NCBI RefSeq assembly: GCF_016463975.1
Contig: NZ_JAEMNX010000017.1
Location: forward strand, 1-64,000
Reading direction: 5' to 3'
DNA: 64,000 nucleotides
Source: Marinomonas transparens
GTDB taxonomy: Bacteria > Pseudomonadota > Gammaproteobacteria > Pseudomonadales > Marinomonadaceae
Shown here: in pieces, positions 9,361-18,917 of the stretch
How positions within the stretch are numbered: position 1 is the first letter of the stretch
Layout: each line of letters starts with the position of its first letter
Notes under the pieces: generated by a model
The model's database searches: none
The model's input: only the letters and a program-made list of their open reading frames with translations
What the model was told of the DNA's origin: nothing
Translations under genes and position numbers: made by a program

Positions 9361-10128
9361 ATGGAATGCCTAGTGTCTGACCAAACAACGCCAATACTCG
9401 CAAATTTATTTGATGATTTACCAGATGTCTCTCAGCCGATTTATGCCAAACTGAAATTGGCCATTTCGCAGAAAATTTCCACGGGCGAATGGCAAGTAAA
9501 TCAGCGGGTTCCCTCTGAAGCAGAAGTGGTGAAAGCGCTTGGTGTGAGCCGTATGACGGTGAACCGTGCTTTACGAGAATTAACGGCAGAAGGTTTGTTG
9601 GTGAGACATCAAGGCTTAGGTACGTTTGTGGCTGAAAAGAAGGCCCACTCGGCCTTGTTTGAAGTACACAATATTGCGGAAGAGATCGCCGTTCGAGGCC
9701 ATAAACACCGCTCGGAATTGTTAGTATTAGAAGCCGCTAAGGCGACAGTAGAAGAAGCCATGGTGCTGGGTGTGCGTACCAATCATGCTATTTTTCGTTC
9801 CGTGATTCTGCATTATGAAAACGATCTGCCGATTCAAATCGAAGAACGAGTGGTAAACGCCAGTCTCGCGCCAGAATACGACAAACAAGACTTTGCGAAA
9901 CACACGTCTTATGAATACCTAATGCGAGTGGCGCCCATGACAGAAGGGGAGCATTTGGTCGAAGCTGTCCTGCCTACGCCACAAGAGTGCGAGCGATTGC
10001 AGATTTCTGATACCGAGCCTTGTTTGCAAATTCAGCGTCGTACTTGGGCGGGGGAGGAGCTGGTTACCGCAACGCGTTTGTTACACCCAGGTTCTCGTTT
10101 TCAATTATTTGGGCATTTTGGTCGTTAG
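9361..10128 (+). CDS. hutC: histidine utilization repressor HutC (GntR/UTRA family)
   Basis: Transcriptional repressor of the hut genes, released by urocanate in known relatives. Residues about 20-90 form the GntR winged helix (PSEAEVVKALGVSRMTVNRAL, then GLGTFVAEKK). The UTRA effector domain spans about 100-245. Length of 255 aa is normal. It starts at ATG 9361; a GTG four codons later is an alternative. The gene is separated from its targets by the leftward hutD-hutF pair, and its likely operators are at 12208-12221 and 12382-12395. Confidence 0.95.
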   Translation: MECLVSDQTTPILANLFDDLPDVSQPIYAKLKLAISQKISTGEWQVNQRVPSEAEVVKALGVSRMTVNRALRELTAEGLLVRHQGLGTFVAEKKAHSALFEVHNIAEEIAVRGHKHRSELLVLEAAKATVEEAMVLGVRTNHAIFRSVILHYENDLPIQIEERVVNASLAPEYDKQDFAKHTSYEYLMRVAPMTEGEHLVEAVLPTPQECERLQISDTEPCLQIQRRTWAGEELVTATRLLHPGSRFQLFGHFGR

Positions 10129-10151
10129 TTCACTTTGTGATTCTAAAAACG

Positions 10152-10760
10152 CTATGCCGTAATGCAGATAAAGACACCACTTCCTTCGATTAAACAGGGT
10201 GTTTCGCCCTGTTTAATGATTAACAAGCTATTTTCTTCTAATACCCATTCTTCTGTCTCATCTATCATGACTTTACAGGTTTGATTGCTATAGAAGGCAC
10301 TGAGCAGGCTATGTGCTGCTGACTTTAGTTTACTATTCTCAGTGGCAAAGCAGGCGGTGACGATTGCTGTTGTATCGGCTTCGCGCACCATGATGTTCAA
10401 GTCTTCAATATGACCATGACTCAGTGTTGCTGTGGTTTGGTCTCCACCCGAAAATCTCGCCATGTCCAAGGGGGAACTCAACCTATGCTCTGTATATTCA
10501 CCTTGAGCATTTTTATGGGAAAGGGTCATGCCTGCGCCAGACAGCAACACCAAGGTACGGTGCATTCCTTCGAAGTTTGAAAATAGGCCGTCTTCCTTCA
10601 CGGCCGCTTGGCTGATGCGAAAGCGTTGACCACTGCCATCTTCACTTTGAAAAATCTCTAGGGTTTCACCAAGGCCGTTTTTCCACAGCATACGTTTGTA
10701 TTCACGTGGACAAAGGATGTCGTAATTTGAGTTTGAATAGGCGTTTGAATTAAGTGTCAT
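10152..10760 (-). CDS. hutD: HutD family cupin protein
   Basis: 202-aa bicupin-type protein always found with hut genes. It begins with the family feature YKRMLWKNGLGETLEIFQ (about 20-37) and FRISQAAVKEDGLFSNFEG. Its exact role is not settled; work in Pseudomonas suggests it limits hut expression, perhaps by binding a pathway intermediate. It overlaps the hutF stop by 11 bases, so the pair is translationally coupled. It converges with hutC. Confidence 0.92.
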   Translation of the reverse strand: MTLNSNAYSNSNYDILCPREYKRMLWKNGLGETLEIFQSEDGSGQRFRISQAAVKEDGLFSNFEGMHRTLVLLSGAGMTLSHKNAQGEYTEHRLSSPLDMARFSGGDQTTATLSHGHIEDLNIMVREADTTAIVTACFATENSKLKSAAHSLLSAFYSNQTCKVMIDETEEWVLEENSLLIIKQGETPCLIEGSGVFICITA

Positions 10761-12159
10761 ACATCACCTTTTTAATGACCCTGATAAAGTCCCTTTGACT
10801 GGCTTCTTGTTGTTCGTGTTTGAAGCTTTTTATGGTGTGTTTACCGGCCACAAAAACATCTTTGATAAGGTTCTCATTGCACGCAAACAACCAGCGGTTG
10901 AGCAGGTTTTCGGTTTGGCTTGCTGCGATAAAGGGGGTCGAATCATCCAGTACCATAAAGTCAGCCCGGTTGCCTGCGGCAAGGCCGAATGTCACGTCAC
11001 AGGCCTGATTACCACCCAGTAACGCTTGCTGGAAAAGGTTGTCCCCAATGCTGTTTTGTTCTGGTCTGTGTAAACGATTGCGCTGTTGGTCACGTAGTCG
11101 TTGTCCGTATTCTAAGGTGCGTAATTCTTCGACGATGGATAAGCTCACATGACTGTCGGAACCAATTCCCCAGCGACCATTGGCTTGCTCAAAATCCACC
11201 GCAGGGAAAATACCATCCCCCAAATTGGCTTCTGTGGTTGGGCACAAGCCCGCAATGGCTTTACTGGTGGCGATGGCTTTCAATTCTTTTACATCAAGAT
11301 GAGTCGCATGAACCAAGCACCAATTCTCGTTTAAACCGATTTCATTATTGAGCCATTCAACAGGGCGTTGTCCGCTCCAATGCAAACAATCTTGCACTTC
11401 TTTTTGCTGCTCAGCGATATGAATATGAATCGGCATTTTACTATCTGAAGCGACGTTTAATTCCGCCAACACGGTTTCTATTTGTGACTTGGTGACAGCG
11501 CGTAAGGAGTGAAAACAAACGCCGAGCTGGTGACGAGGGTGGTTTGCCAAGTGGCCTTGGCATTCCTGATGAAGTGCCAAGTAAGAATCGGTCGAATGGA
11601 TAAAACGTGCCTGCCCTTCATGTGGGGCTTGTCCACCGAACCCCGAATGAGCATAAAGCGCAGGCAATAGGGTTAAACCCATACCAGAATGGTCTGCGGC
11701 TTGGATCAATTGCAAGGACATTTCAGACGGTTGATTGTAGTGCTTGCCACCTTGGTCGTGATGTAAATAGTGAAACTCGCCTACTTGGCTATAGCCTGCT
11801 TTCAACATATCGATGTAAAGCTGAGTGGCAATAACGCGAGCATCATCGGGCGTGAGTTTATGGACGATCTTGTACATCAAGTCCCGCCAACTCCAAAAGC
11901 TGTCGTGGGGGTTTAAGCTGACTTCGGCTGCGCCTGCCATGACGCGTTGAAAGGCATGGGAATGCACATTTGCCATCGTCGGCAATACCGGCCCTGATAG
12001 GATATGGCAGTCTGGGGTTGGTGCACTGCCGACGTTAAAAGAGTCGAATTGACCGCCTTTTGTCGAAAAAAGCACCTTGCTTGCCCAGCCTGAGGGAAGC
12101 AAAGCGTGTTCAGCATAATAGTATTGGTGATCAAAATTGGCTGGGGGTTGGCTGGTCAC
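10750..12159 (-). CDS. hutF: formimidoylglutamate deiminase HutF
   Basis: Amidohydrolase that deiminates N-formimino-L-glutamate to N-formyl-L-glutamate and ammonia, the fourth step of the five-step histidine route. Metal-site motifs of the family are visible: NVHSHAFQRVMAG (about 64-76), HIHIAEQ (about 245-251), LVHATHLD and GIGSDSHVSLS. Length of 469 aa is typical (about 450). The start is a GTG with AGGA 8 bases upstream. Its presence explains why HutG here is a deformylase type. Operator O1 lies 49 bases upstream. Confidence 0.95.
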   Translation of the reverse strand: MTSQPPANFDHQYYYAEHALLPSGWASKVLFSTKGGQFDSFNVGSAPTPDCHILSGPVLPTMANVHSHAFQRVMAGAAEVSLNPHDSFWSWRDLMYKIVHKLTPDDARVIATQLYIDMLKAGYSQVGEFHYLHHDQGGKHYNQPSEMSLQLIQAADHSGMGLTLLPALYAHSGFGGQAPHEGQARFIHSTDSYLALHQECQGHLANHPRHQLGVCFHSLRAVTKSQIETVLAELNVASDSKMPIHIHIAEQQKEVQDCLHWSGQRPVEWLNNEIGLNENWCLVHATHLDVKELKAIATSKAIAGLCPTTEANLGDGIFPAVDFEQANGRWGIGSDSHVSLSIVEELRTLEYGQRLRDQQRNRLHRPEQNSIGDNLFQQALLGGNQACDVTFGLAAGNRADFMVLDDSTPFIAASQTENLLNRWLFACNENLIKDVFVAGKHTIKSFKHEQQEASQRDFIRVIKKVMYDT

Positions 12160-12207
12160 AATCCATTCCTAGGTTGATTTGAATGCTTTGAGTGTAATAG
12201 AAAATAT

Positions 12208-12221
12208 GTTGTATATACAAC
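12208..12221. promoter_or_regulatory. HutC operator O1 (hutF side)
   Basis: Perfect 14-bp palindrome GTTGTATATACAAC in the hutF-hutU divergent region. It matches the TTGTATATACAA-type sites known for HutC in Pseudomonas. It lies 49 bases from the hutF start codon, where binding would block hutFD transcription. Confidence 0.8.
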
Positions 12222-12309
12222 TTTGTCTTTTGGTTTATTTTCTTATTCTCTTTCTTGGTGGACTAAAGCATTAATTTAATGGGCTTTTTCTCTATTGCAT
12301 TTCGTTTTC

Positions 12310-12335
12310 TTGACACGTGTCGGTCTAATTATAAT
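12310..12335 (+). promoter_or_regulatory. candidate hutU promoter elements
   Basis: TTGACA (12310-12315) and a perfect TATAAT (12330-12335) precede hutU, but the spacer is only 14 bases, so only one hexamer may be used. The TTGACA overlaps a 10-bp palindrome GACACGTGTC (12312-12321). O2 lies 46 bases downstream of the TATAAT, fitting roadblock-type repression. Confidence 0.35.
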
Positions 12336-12381
12336 AAAAAAACCTTGCATCTATTGGAGTTAGAAATTATGTTTTGTTTAA

Positions 12382-12395
12382 GTTGTATATACATT
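12382..12395. promoter_or_regulatory. HutC operator O2 (hutU side)
   Basis: GTTGTATATACATT matches O1 at 12 of 14 positions and keeps the TGTATATACA core. It lies 31 bases before the hutU ATG. With O1 it brackets the divergent promoters about 174 bases apart, which would allow separate or looped repression. Confidence 0.75.
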
Positions 12396-12426
12396 TAAAT
12401 TTTAACACTGTTTTAAGGTAAGCAAG

Positions 12427-14112
12427 ATGACCAAACAAACGATTGCTCAAAAGCGTTTTCGTGCCGGTGAAGTGAAGGCCGCCACAGGAACAAAGTTGAC
12501 GGCTAAATCTTGGTTCACTGAAGCACCTATGCGTATGCTGATGAACAACCTTGACCCTGAGGTGGCAGAAAACCCAGAAGAACTCGTGGTTTATGGTGGT
12601 ATTGGCCGTGCTGCTCGTGACTGGGAATGCTATGACAAGATTGTTGAATCGCTAAAAGAATTGGAAGAAGACGAAACCCTATTGGTTCAGTCTGGCAAAC
12701 CGGTGGGCGTTTTCAAAACCCACAGCAATGCGCCACGAGTATTGATTGCCAATTCCAACCTCGTGCCCCATTGGGCAAACTGGGAACACTTTAACGAATT
12801 AGACGCAAAAGGCTTGGCCATGTACGGCCAAATGACCGCCGGCTCTTGGATCTACATCGGTAGCCAAGGCATAGTGCAAGGCACCTACGAAACCTTCGTA
12901 GAAGCCGGTCGCCAACATTATGATGGCAAACTGACAGGTCGTTGGGTGCTAACGGCAGGCCTAGGCGGCATGGGCGGTGCTCAGCCACTTGCGGCTACGT
13001 TGGCGGGCGCTTGTTCGTTGAACATCGAATGCCAACAGAGCCGCATCGATTTTCGTTTGAAAACCCGCTATGTGGATGAACAAGCAACCGACCTAGATGA
13101 CGCACTGGCGCGCATTAAAAAATACACGCAAGCAGGCGAAGCGGTTTCTATTGCCTTGTGTGGCAACGCCGCTGAGATTCTGCCAGAAATGGTCAAACGA
13201 GGCATACGTCCAGACATGGTGACCGACCAAACCTCGGCCCACGACCCTTTAAACGGTTATTTGCCTGTCGGCATGAGCTGGGAAGAATACCGAGAGAAAG
13301 CCCAAACCCAGCCAAAAGACATCGTCACCGCAGCCAAACAATCCATGGCGAAACACGTACAAGCCATGCTGGACTTTCAAGCCATGGGTATTCCTACTTT
13401 CGACTATGGCAACAACATTCGTCAAATGGCCATGGAAGAAGGCGTGGAAAATGCCTTTGACTTCCCAGGTTTTGTGCCAGCCTATATTCGACCTTTATTC
13501 TGCCGTGGTATTGGCCCTTTCCGTTGGGCGGCCTTATCGGGTGACCCAGAAGACATCTACAAAACCGATGCCAAGGTAAAAGAACTAATCGCCGATGACG
13601 CACACCTACACCATTGGCTAGACATGGCCCGTGAACGCATTCAATTCCAAGGCCTGCCAGCGCGTATTTGTTGGGTCGGTTTGGGGCAGCGGGCAAAACT
13701 TGGTCTAGCCTTTAACGAAATGGTACGCAGCGGTGAATTATCTGCTCCTATTGTGATCGGTCGTGATCACCTGGATTCTGGTTCGGTGGCTAGCCCAAAT
13801 CGTGAAACCGAAGGCATGAAAGATGGCTCTGACGCCGTATCCGATTGGCCGCTACTGAATGCTTTATTGAACACAGCCTCTGGCGCGACATGGGTGTCTT
13901 TGCACCACGGTGGTGGTGTCGGCATGGGCTTCTCTCAGCATTCTGGCATGGTGATTGTGTGTGACGGCAGCGACGACGCAGCGGCTCGTATTGCTCGTGT
14001 GCTTCATAATGACCCGGCGACAGGGGTGATGCGACATGCGGATGCCGGTTATGACATTGCGATTGACTGCGCCAAAGAGCAGGGATTGAATTTACCCATG
14101 GCAATTAAATAA
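12427..14112 (+). CDS. hutU: urocanate hydratase HutU
   Basis: Cytoplasmic NAD-dependent enzyme turning urocanate into 4-imidazolone-5-propionate. The urocanase signature [12 protein letters not shown] is present with its catalytic cysteine at residue 415. Family segments [15 protein letters not shown] (about 281-295) and [18 protein letters not shown] (NAD-binding, about 178-195) are also present. Length of 561 aa matches the family. It is the first gene of the rightward hutUHIG unit. Synonymous codon use here and in the next genes is more C-rich than in the flanking genes. Confidence 0.97.
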   Translation: MTKQTIAQKRFRAGEVKAATGTKLTAKSWFTEAPMRMLMNNLDPEVAENPEELVVYGGIGRAARDWECYDKIVESLKELEEDETLLVQSGKPVGVFKTHSNAPRVLIANSNLVPHWANWEHFNELDAKGLAMYGQMTAGSWIYIGSQGIVQGTYETFVEAGRQHYDGKLTGRWVLTAGLGGMGGAQPLAATLAGACSLNIECQQSRIDFRLKTRYVDEQATDLDDALARIKKYTQAGEAVSIALCGNAAEILPEMVKRGIRPDMVTDQTSAHDPLNGYLPVGMSWEEYREKAQTQPKDIVTAAKQSMAKHVQAMLDFQAMGIPTFDYGNNIRQMAMEEGVENAFDFPGFVPAYIRPLFCRGIGPFRWAALSGDPEDIYKTDAKVKELIADDAHLHHWLDMARERIQFQGLPARICWVGLGQRAKLGLAFNEMVRSGELSAPIVIGRDHLDSGSVASPNRETEGMKDGSDAVSDWPLLNALLNTASGATWVSLHHGGGVGMGFSQHSGMVIVCDGSDDAAARIARVLHNDPATGVMRHADAGYDIAIDCAKEQGLNLPMAIK

Positions 14113-14126
14113 CGGATTGCAGACAT

Positions 14127-14222
14127 CCAAACAAGTATGAAAACGCCGACCAGCCTACATCCATGTAGGCAATGGTCTACCGCGCCTATCCATGGGCGTC
14201 GCTTTTTTCACACCTTGCTTGG
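14127..14222. repeat. nested palindromic element between hutU and hutH
   Basis: Outer imperfect inverted repeat: CCAAACAAGTATGAAAA (14127-14143) pairs with TTTTCACACCTTGCTTGG (14205-14222). Inside are two tandem hairpins with CC loops: GCCTACAT-CC-ATGTAGGC (14153-14170) and CGCCTAT-CC-ATGGGCG (14183-14198, one G-T pair). The second is closely followed by a run of six T, so it can act as an intrinsic terminator or attenuator inside the hut operon. The nested layout also resembles a dispersed repetitive element. Confidence 0.7.
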
Positions 14223-14295
14223 GTTAGCGAGTTTTCTTAGCGTTCAATGTATTAGAAATAGTTAACGCGATGCGATATAAAATTTGAGGAATATC

Positions 14296-15834
14296 ATGTT
14301 TGAATTAACGATTAAGCCGGGTCAATTAACCCTAAATGAATTGCGCCAGATTAGCCGTCGTAAGGTGAAATTAAGCTTAGACCCCAGTGCGATTCCAGCC
14401 ATTCACGCCAGCACCCAAGTCGTAAACGATGTGATTGCAGAAAACCGCACGGTTTACGGTATTAATACCGGTTTTGGTCTGTTAGCCAATACTCGTATTG
14501 CTCCAGAAGATTTAGATGAGCTACAACGCAGCATTGTCTTGTCCCACGCCGCTGGTATTGGCGAATTGATGGAAGACAAAACCGTTAAACTGATCATGGC
14601 GCTTAAAGTGAACAGCCTTGCCCGTGGCTTTTCGGGCATTCGTCTAGAAGTGATCGAAGCCTTGTTAACTCTCATCAACAAAGAAGTGTATCCCTGCATT
14701 CCGAAAAAAGGCTCTGTCGGTGCATCGGGTGATTTAGCGCCTTTGGCTCACATGAGCACGATTTTACTTGGGGAAGGCAAAGCCCGTTACCGTGGTGAGG
14801 TTATTTCTGGTCAAGCGGCCCTGTCTATTGCTGGCCTCGAGCCCATTACCTTGGCACCAAAAGAAGGTTTGGCTCTGCTTAATGGTACTCAAGCCTCAAC
14901 AGCCTTTGCCCTAGAAGGCTTGTTTGAAGCAGAAGACTTATTCGCTTCTGCTATCGTGTGTGGTTCCTTATCGGTTGAAGCGGCCCTAGGTAGCCGTAGC
15001 CCTTTCGATGCACGTATTCATGAAGTGCGCGGCCATCAAACACAAATTGATTCTGCGGCCGCGTATCGTCATTTATTGGGCGAAACCAGCGAAGTGGGCA
15101 ACTCCCATGAAAACTGTGAGAAAGTCCAAGACCCTTATTCATTACGTTGCCAGCCGCAAGTCATGGGCGCATGCTTAGAGCAAATTCGTAGCACGTCGAG
15201 CGTCTTATGCGTGGAAGCCAATTCCGTCTCCGATAACCCATTGGTTTTTGCAGAAGAGGGCGACATTATTTCGGGTGGTAACTTTCACGCAGAACCTGTG
15301 GCCATGGCAGCGGACAACCTTGCCTTGGCAATCGCTGAAATTGGCAGCTTATCAGAACGTCGTATGGCCTTATTGATCGACAGTAACCTGAGTAAATTAC
15401 CGCCGTTCCTCGTGGACAATGGCGGCGTAAATTCAGGCTTCATGATCGCACAAGTGACCGCGGCGGCATTGGCGAGTGAAAACAAAAGCTACGCACATCC
15501 AGCGTCTGTAGACAGCTTACCCACCTCGGCGAACCAAGAAGACCACGTTTCTATGGCCACATTTGCAGCGCGTCGATTGAAAGACATGGCAGAAAATACA
15601 CGCGGTATCTTGGCAGTAGAAATCTTATCTGCGGTACAAGGGCTGGATTTCCGTGCACCATTAAAAAGTAGCGAACGTTTAGAGCAAGCGCGTACGACAC
15701 TTCGTGCTCGTGTGCCTTTTTATGATAAAGACCGTTATTTCGCGACAGACATTGAAAAGGCTAATGAGCTGCTACTAGAAGCGGCCCATAATGACAGCAT
15801 GCCAGCCGATCTGTTACCAAGTTTAATGGCATAG
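14296..15834 (+). CDS. hutH: histidine ammonia-lyase HutH
   Basis: First enzyme of the pathway: deaminates L-histidine to trans-urocanate. The MIO-forming Ala-Ser-Gly triad is at residues 143-145 within [14 protein letters not shown]. The tyrosine-containing NTGFGLLA segment (about 52-59) and the QEDHVSM segment near 417 are conserved. 512 aa, the usual size. The ATG at 14296 with GAGGA six bases upstream is chosen over a TTG four codons earlier. hutI follows after 9 bases. Confidence 0.97.
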   Translation: MFELTIKPGQLTLNELRQISRRKVKLSLDPSAIPAIHASTQVVNDVIAENRTVYGINTGFGLLANTRIAPEDLDELQRSIVLSHAAGIGELMEDKTVKLIMALKVNSLARGFSGIRLEVIEALLTLINKEVYPCIPKKGSVGASGDLAPLAHMSTILLGEGKARYRGEVISGQAALSIAGLEPITLAPKEGLALLNGTQASTAFALEGLFEAEDLFASAIVCGSLSVEAALGSRSPFDARIHEVRGHQTQIDSAAAYRHLLGETSEVGNSHENCEKVQDPYSLRCQPQVMGACLEQIRSTSSVLCVEANSVSDNPLVFAEEGDIISGGNFHAEPVAMAADNLALAIAEIGSLSERRMALLIDSNLSKLPPFLVDNGGVNSGFMIAQVTAAALASENKSYAHPASVDSLPTSANQEDHVSMATFAARRLKDMAENTRGILAVEILSAVQGLDFRAPLKSSERLEQARTTLRARVPFYDKDRYFATDIEKANELLLEAAHNDSMPADLLPSLMA

Positions 15835-15843
15835 GGTGTCTTG

Positions 15844-17076
15844 ATGCGCTTTTCGAAAACAGACGATACGCCTTTGGTTCTAGACAGTTTGTGGACTGGC
15901 GCTCATGTGGCGACCATGCAAAATGGGCACTACAGCATTATTGAGGATGCGGCCATTGCTGTATCGGGTGGCCGTATTGCTTGGCTTGGCAAAGCGAGTG
16001 ACTTACCTGCTTATGAAACTCAGCAAGAACATGATCTGGGCGGTGGCTGGGTCACTCCGGGCCTGATAGATTGCCACACACACTTAGTGTTTGCTGGCAA
16101 TCGCGCAGGGGAGTTTGAACAGCGCTTGAATGGCGTGAGTTACCAAGAGATCGCCAAGCAAGGTGGTGGCATCGCGGCTTCTGTCAACGCCACCCGAAAA
16201 GCCAGCGAAGCGGAACTCATCGCCAGTGCAAAACGTCGTCTGAAAAGCCTAATGGCAGACGGCGTGACCACGGTCGAGATTAAATCCGGCTATGGCTTAT
16301 CTCTTGATAGTGAATTGAAAATGCTGCGAGTGGCTGGGGTGTTAAGCGATGAGCTCCCAGTGACCATCAAACGTACCTGCTTAGCCGCCCATGCCATGCC
16401 GCCAGAATACGACGACAAAGACGCGTATATCGACTACCTATGCCATACCATGCTGCCAAAAGTCGCCGAGCTCGGCATGGCCGATGCCGTCGATGCCTTT
16501 TGTGAAGGCATCGCCTTTAGCACAGCACAAGTACAGCGTTATTTTGAAACCGCGCAAGCATTGGGTTTACCCGTAAAAATTCACGCAGAGCAATTGTCAC
16601 CTTTGGGTGGAGCTCGTATGGCGGCTTCCTTCAAAGCCCTATCGGCAGATCACATTGAATTCATCGAAGAGGCCGATGTAAAAGCGATGGCGGAAGCGGG
16701 AACGGTTGCGGTGTTATTACCCGGCGCCTTCTATACTCTAAAAGAAACCCAGCGTCCGCCAATGGATTTACTGCGACAATATGGTGTCCCTATGGCCATT
16801 GCCACAGACGCCAATCCGGGCACCTCGCCCGCCTTGTCATTGCGCTTGATGATGAATATGGCCTGTACCTTGTTTGGTATGACACCAGAAGAGTCTTTAG
16901 CTGGTGCCACACTCCATGCCGCCCAAGCATTGGGTATGAGTGATTCCCATGGCTCGTTGGAAGTAGGGAAAGTCGCGGATTTTGTTTGTTGGGAGGTGGA
17001 AAGCCCGGGTGAACTTTGTTACTGGTTAGGAGGTCAACTGGTTAAGCAGCGCATTCAGCAAGGAATAATTACGTGA
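15844..17076 (+). CDS. hutI: imidazolonepropionase HutI
   Basis: Metal-dependent amidohydrolase opening 4-imidazolone-5-propionate to N-formimino-L-glutamate. Motifs are [18 protein letters not shown] (metal HxH plus substrate loop, about 74-91), KIHAEQ (about 246-251), SADHIEFI and the [10 protein letters not shown] segment (about 321-330). 410 aa, family size. ATG 15844 is taken in place of the upstream TTG. Its TGA overlaps the hutG ATG by one base, so translation is coupled. Confidence 0.96.
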   Translation: MRFSKTDDTPLVLDSLWTGAHVATMQNGHYSIIEDAAIAVSGGRIAWLGKASDLPAYETQQEHDLGGGWVTPGLIDCHTHLVFAGNRAGEFEQRLNGVSYQEIAKQGGGIAASVNATRKASEAELIASAKRRLKSLMADGVTTVEIKSGYGLSLDSELKMLRVAGVLSDELPVTIKRTCLAAHAMPPEYDDKDAYIDYLCHTMLPKVAELGMADAVDAFCEGIAFSTAQVQRYFETAQALGLPVKIHAEQLSPLGGARMAASFKALSADHIEFIEEADVKAMAEAGTVAVLLPGAFYTLKETQRPPMDLLRQYGVPMAIATDANPGTSPALSLRLMMNMACTLFGMTPEESLAGATLHAAQALGMSDSHGSLEVGKVADFVCWEVESPGELCYWLGGQLVKQRIQQGIIT

Positions 17077-17906
17077 TGAACCAAGTGGAACGACAGTCTT
17101 TATGTAGCAACATAGACGACCCTTTTGATTTTTTGAAAGGCGATACGCCGCTGTTAATCAGCATGCCTCATTCGGGGGTGAATGTGCCCTCTGAAATCGT
17201 CGCAGGGCTGACCGAACAAGCACAAAAATTGCCTGATACCGACTGGTTTATTCCTGAGCTCTATGGGGATTTAGCGTCGCTTGGGGTGAGCTGTATTAAG
17301 GCTAATTACTCCCGCTATGTGATTGATCTTAATCGACCTGTAGACGATAAACCGCTTTATACTACTAAGACCACAGGGCTCTTTCCTGACATATTGTTTG
17401 ATGAAAGCCCTGTTTTTAAAGAATCGGTTGCCCCTTCGGCCGCGCAACGAAGCTATTATAAATCTGCCATTTGGCAGCCTTATCACAGTGCCATAGCGAC
17501 AGAATTAGCTCGTTTAAAAGCCAAGTTTGGCTATGCCATTTTACTGGATGCCCACAGCATCGCCGCGCAAGTCCCTATGTTGTTTGAGGGCACACTTCCT
17601 GACTTTAATTGGGGCACGAATCAAGGGCAATCTTGTTCTGTTGCTCTATTGGAAAGTGCGCAAAATTGTCTTTCTAGTCAGTACAGTCAAGTGGCCAACG
17701 GCCGCTTCAAAGGCGGCTACATCACCCGCCACTTCGGCCAGCCACGCTCCGGCATTCATGCCATCCAACTCGAACTTTCCCAAGCCACTTATCTAAACGA
17801 CGAACTGGCGAAACAATCCACATACCAACTGGACGACAGCACACTTCCCGTGATCCAGCAGCAGTTACAAGCGCTGGTAGAGGCTTTACTTAATACTAAG
17901 TTGTGA
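17076..17906 (+). CDS. hutG: N-formylglutamate deformylase HutG
   Basis: Releases formate and glutamate from N-formyl-L-glutamate, the last step after HutF. It belongs to the N-formylglutamate amidohydrolase family: LISMPHSGVNVP (about 24-35), DTDWFIPELY, NYSRYVIDLNR (about 82-92), LLDAHSI (metal site, about 155-161) and the C-terminal GRFKGGYITRHFG. 276 aa from the ATG overlapping the hutI stop. It is the last gene of the hut operon. Confidence 0.95.
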   Translation: MNQVERQSLCSNIDDPFDFLKGDTPLLISMPHSGVNVPSEIVAGLTEQAQKLPDTDWFIPELYGDLASLGVSCIKANYSRYVIDLNRPVDDKPLYTTKTTGLFPDILFDESPVFKESVAPSAAQRSYYKSAIWQPYHSAIATELARLKAKFGYAILLDAHSIAAQVPMLFEGTLPDFNWGTNQGQSCSVALLESAQNCLSSQYSQVANGRFKGGYITRHFGQPRSGIHAIQLELSQATYLNDELAKQSTYQLDDSTLPVIQQQLQALVEALLNTKL

Positions 17907-18058
17907 GGTGTTATTAACTTCTTGTTTTTGATATGGCGTGCTGCCAAAAGTGGCTACAATGTAAAGTGATATTTGAGTATTCTGTATTTTTCTGATGTTT
18001 CTGCAATGAATTAAGAATATTTTTATAATGAAGCTCAATCATGTCAAGGAAGACAGTT

Positions 18059-18328
18059 ATGCCAACCATTTCGATGTTCTATGGGATTATAGTACGTATG
18101 TATTACTTCGATAACCAGCAACATAAAAGCCCTCATATTCATGTGTATTATCAGGAAAATGAAGCCATAATTAATATTGCTAGTGGACTTATTCTAGAAG
18201 GGAGTTTACCTAAACCAAAGCAAAAGCTTGTCGATGCTTGGGTTGAAATCCATAAAGATGAGTTGATGGCAGACTGGGAGTTAGCTGTGAATGGCGAATC
18301 CGTGTTTAAAATAGATCCTCTTAAATAA
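18059..18328 (+). CDS. DUF4160 domain protein
   Basis: 89-aa protein with the family opening MPTISMFYGIIVRMYY and the histidine pair in SPHIHVYYQENEA (about 25-37). DUF4160 proteins are small and usually sit directly before a DUF2442 protein, as here. The pair is often suspected to be a toxin-antitoxin-like module, but no activity is established to my knowledge. The start at 18059 has AAGGA eight bases upstream and matches the family start better than ATG 18041. Confidence 0.8.
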   Translation: MPTISMFYGIIVRMYYFDNQQHKSPHIHVYYQENEAIINIASGLILEGSLPKPKQKLVDAWVEIHKDELMADWELAVNGESVFKIDPLK

Positions 18329-18580
18329 ATGTGTCCTATGAATCCTAACGTTATCCATGTAGAAGTGATGAACACTTACCATCTTAAACTGACATTCGAA
18401 AACGAAGAAGTACGTGTGTTTGATGTTGCTCCATTTCTGGAAAAAGGCATTTTTCAGGAGTTGAAGGAGATGAGTTATTTCAAGCAGGCGTCAGTGGCTT
18501 TTGGGGGGATACAATGGCCTCACGAGCAGGATTTCAGTAAGGATACGCTGTATTTATTAAGCTCACCTGAAATTGCCTGA
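18329..18580 (+). CDS. DUF2442 domain protein
   Basis: 83-aa protein with the family pattern VIHVEVMNTYHLKLTFENEE (about 8-27), VAPFLEKGIF and the end IQWPHEQDFSKDTLYL. It starts immediately after the DUF4160 stop; ATG 18338, three codons in, is an alternative start. Partner of the preceding gene in many genomes. Molecular role unknown. Confidence 0.8.
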   Translation: MCPMNPNVIHVEVMNTYHLKLTFENEEVRVFDVAPFLEKGIFQELKEMSYFKQASVAFGGIQWPHEQDFSKDTLYLLSSPEIA

Positions 18581-18614
18581 GGTTGCTTGAAGAAGCCTTT
18601 TTAATGTTAGTGAT

Positions 18615-18905
18615 TTACCGCTCTTCAATCGACGTGACTTGTAGCTTGCAGCCAAACACGCCTAATAATTTAGTAATAGTTTCGAGCTTGGGGTTGGCGT
18701 TTTCTGAAAGGGATTTATACAGGCTTGCGCGGGTCACGCCGGCTTCGTTGGCAACCTGTGTCATGCCTTTCGCTTTGGCGGCAATGCCTAAACTGTGAAG
18801 CAAATGCTCTGCGCTACCATCTTCGGCAGCGGCGGATAAAAAGTCTCGTATGTCTTCATCGGTTTCAAGGTAGCTTGCCACATCAAAGGCCGTTGTGTTT
18901 GTCAT
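18615..18905 (-). CDS. HigA-like antitoxin (addiction-module antidote, HTH)
   Basis: 96-aa helix-turn-helix antitoxin of the TIGR02684 type. It has an N-terminal wedge (TAFDVASYLETDEDIRDFLSAA), then the HTH GMTQVANEAGVTRASLYKSLSE (about 47-68) and the PKLETITKLLGVFGCKL tail. It should bind the adjacent RelE/HigB-type toxin and repress the operon. AGGAG lies before the ATG, and the gene follows the toxin stop by 12 bases. The antitoxin appears intact. Confidence 0.88.
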   Translation of the reverse strand: MTNTTAFDVASYLETDEDIRDFLSAAAEDGSAEHLLHSLGIAAKAKGMTQVANEAGVTRASLYKSLSENANPKLETITKLLGVFGCKLQVTSIEER

Positions 18906-18917
18906 GATGCCTCTCCT

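Noticed and set aside
12791..14104. Several leftward frames inside hutU
   Set aside because: Shadows of the strongly coding hutU frame, without motifs of their own.
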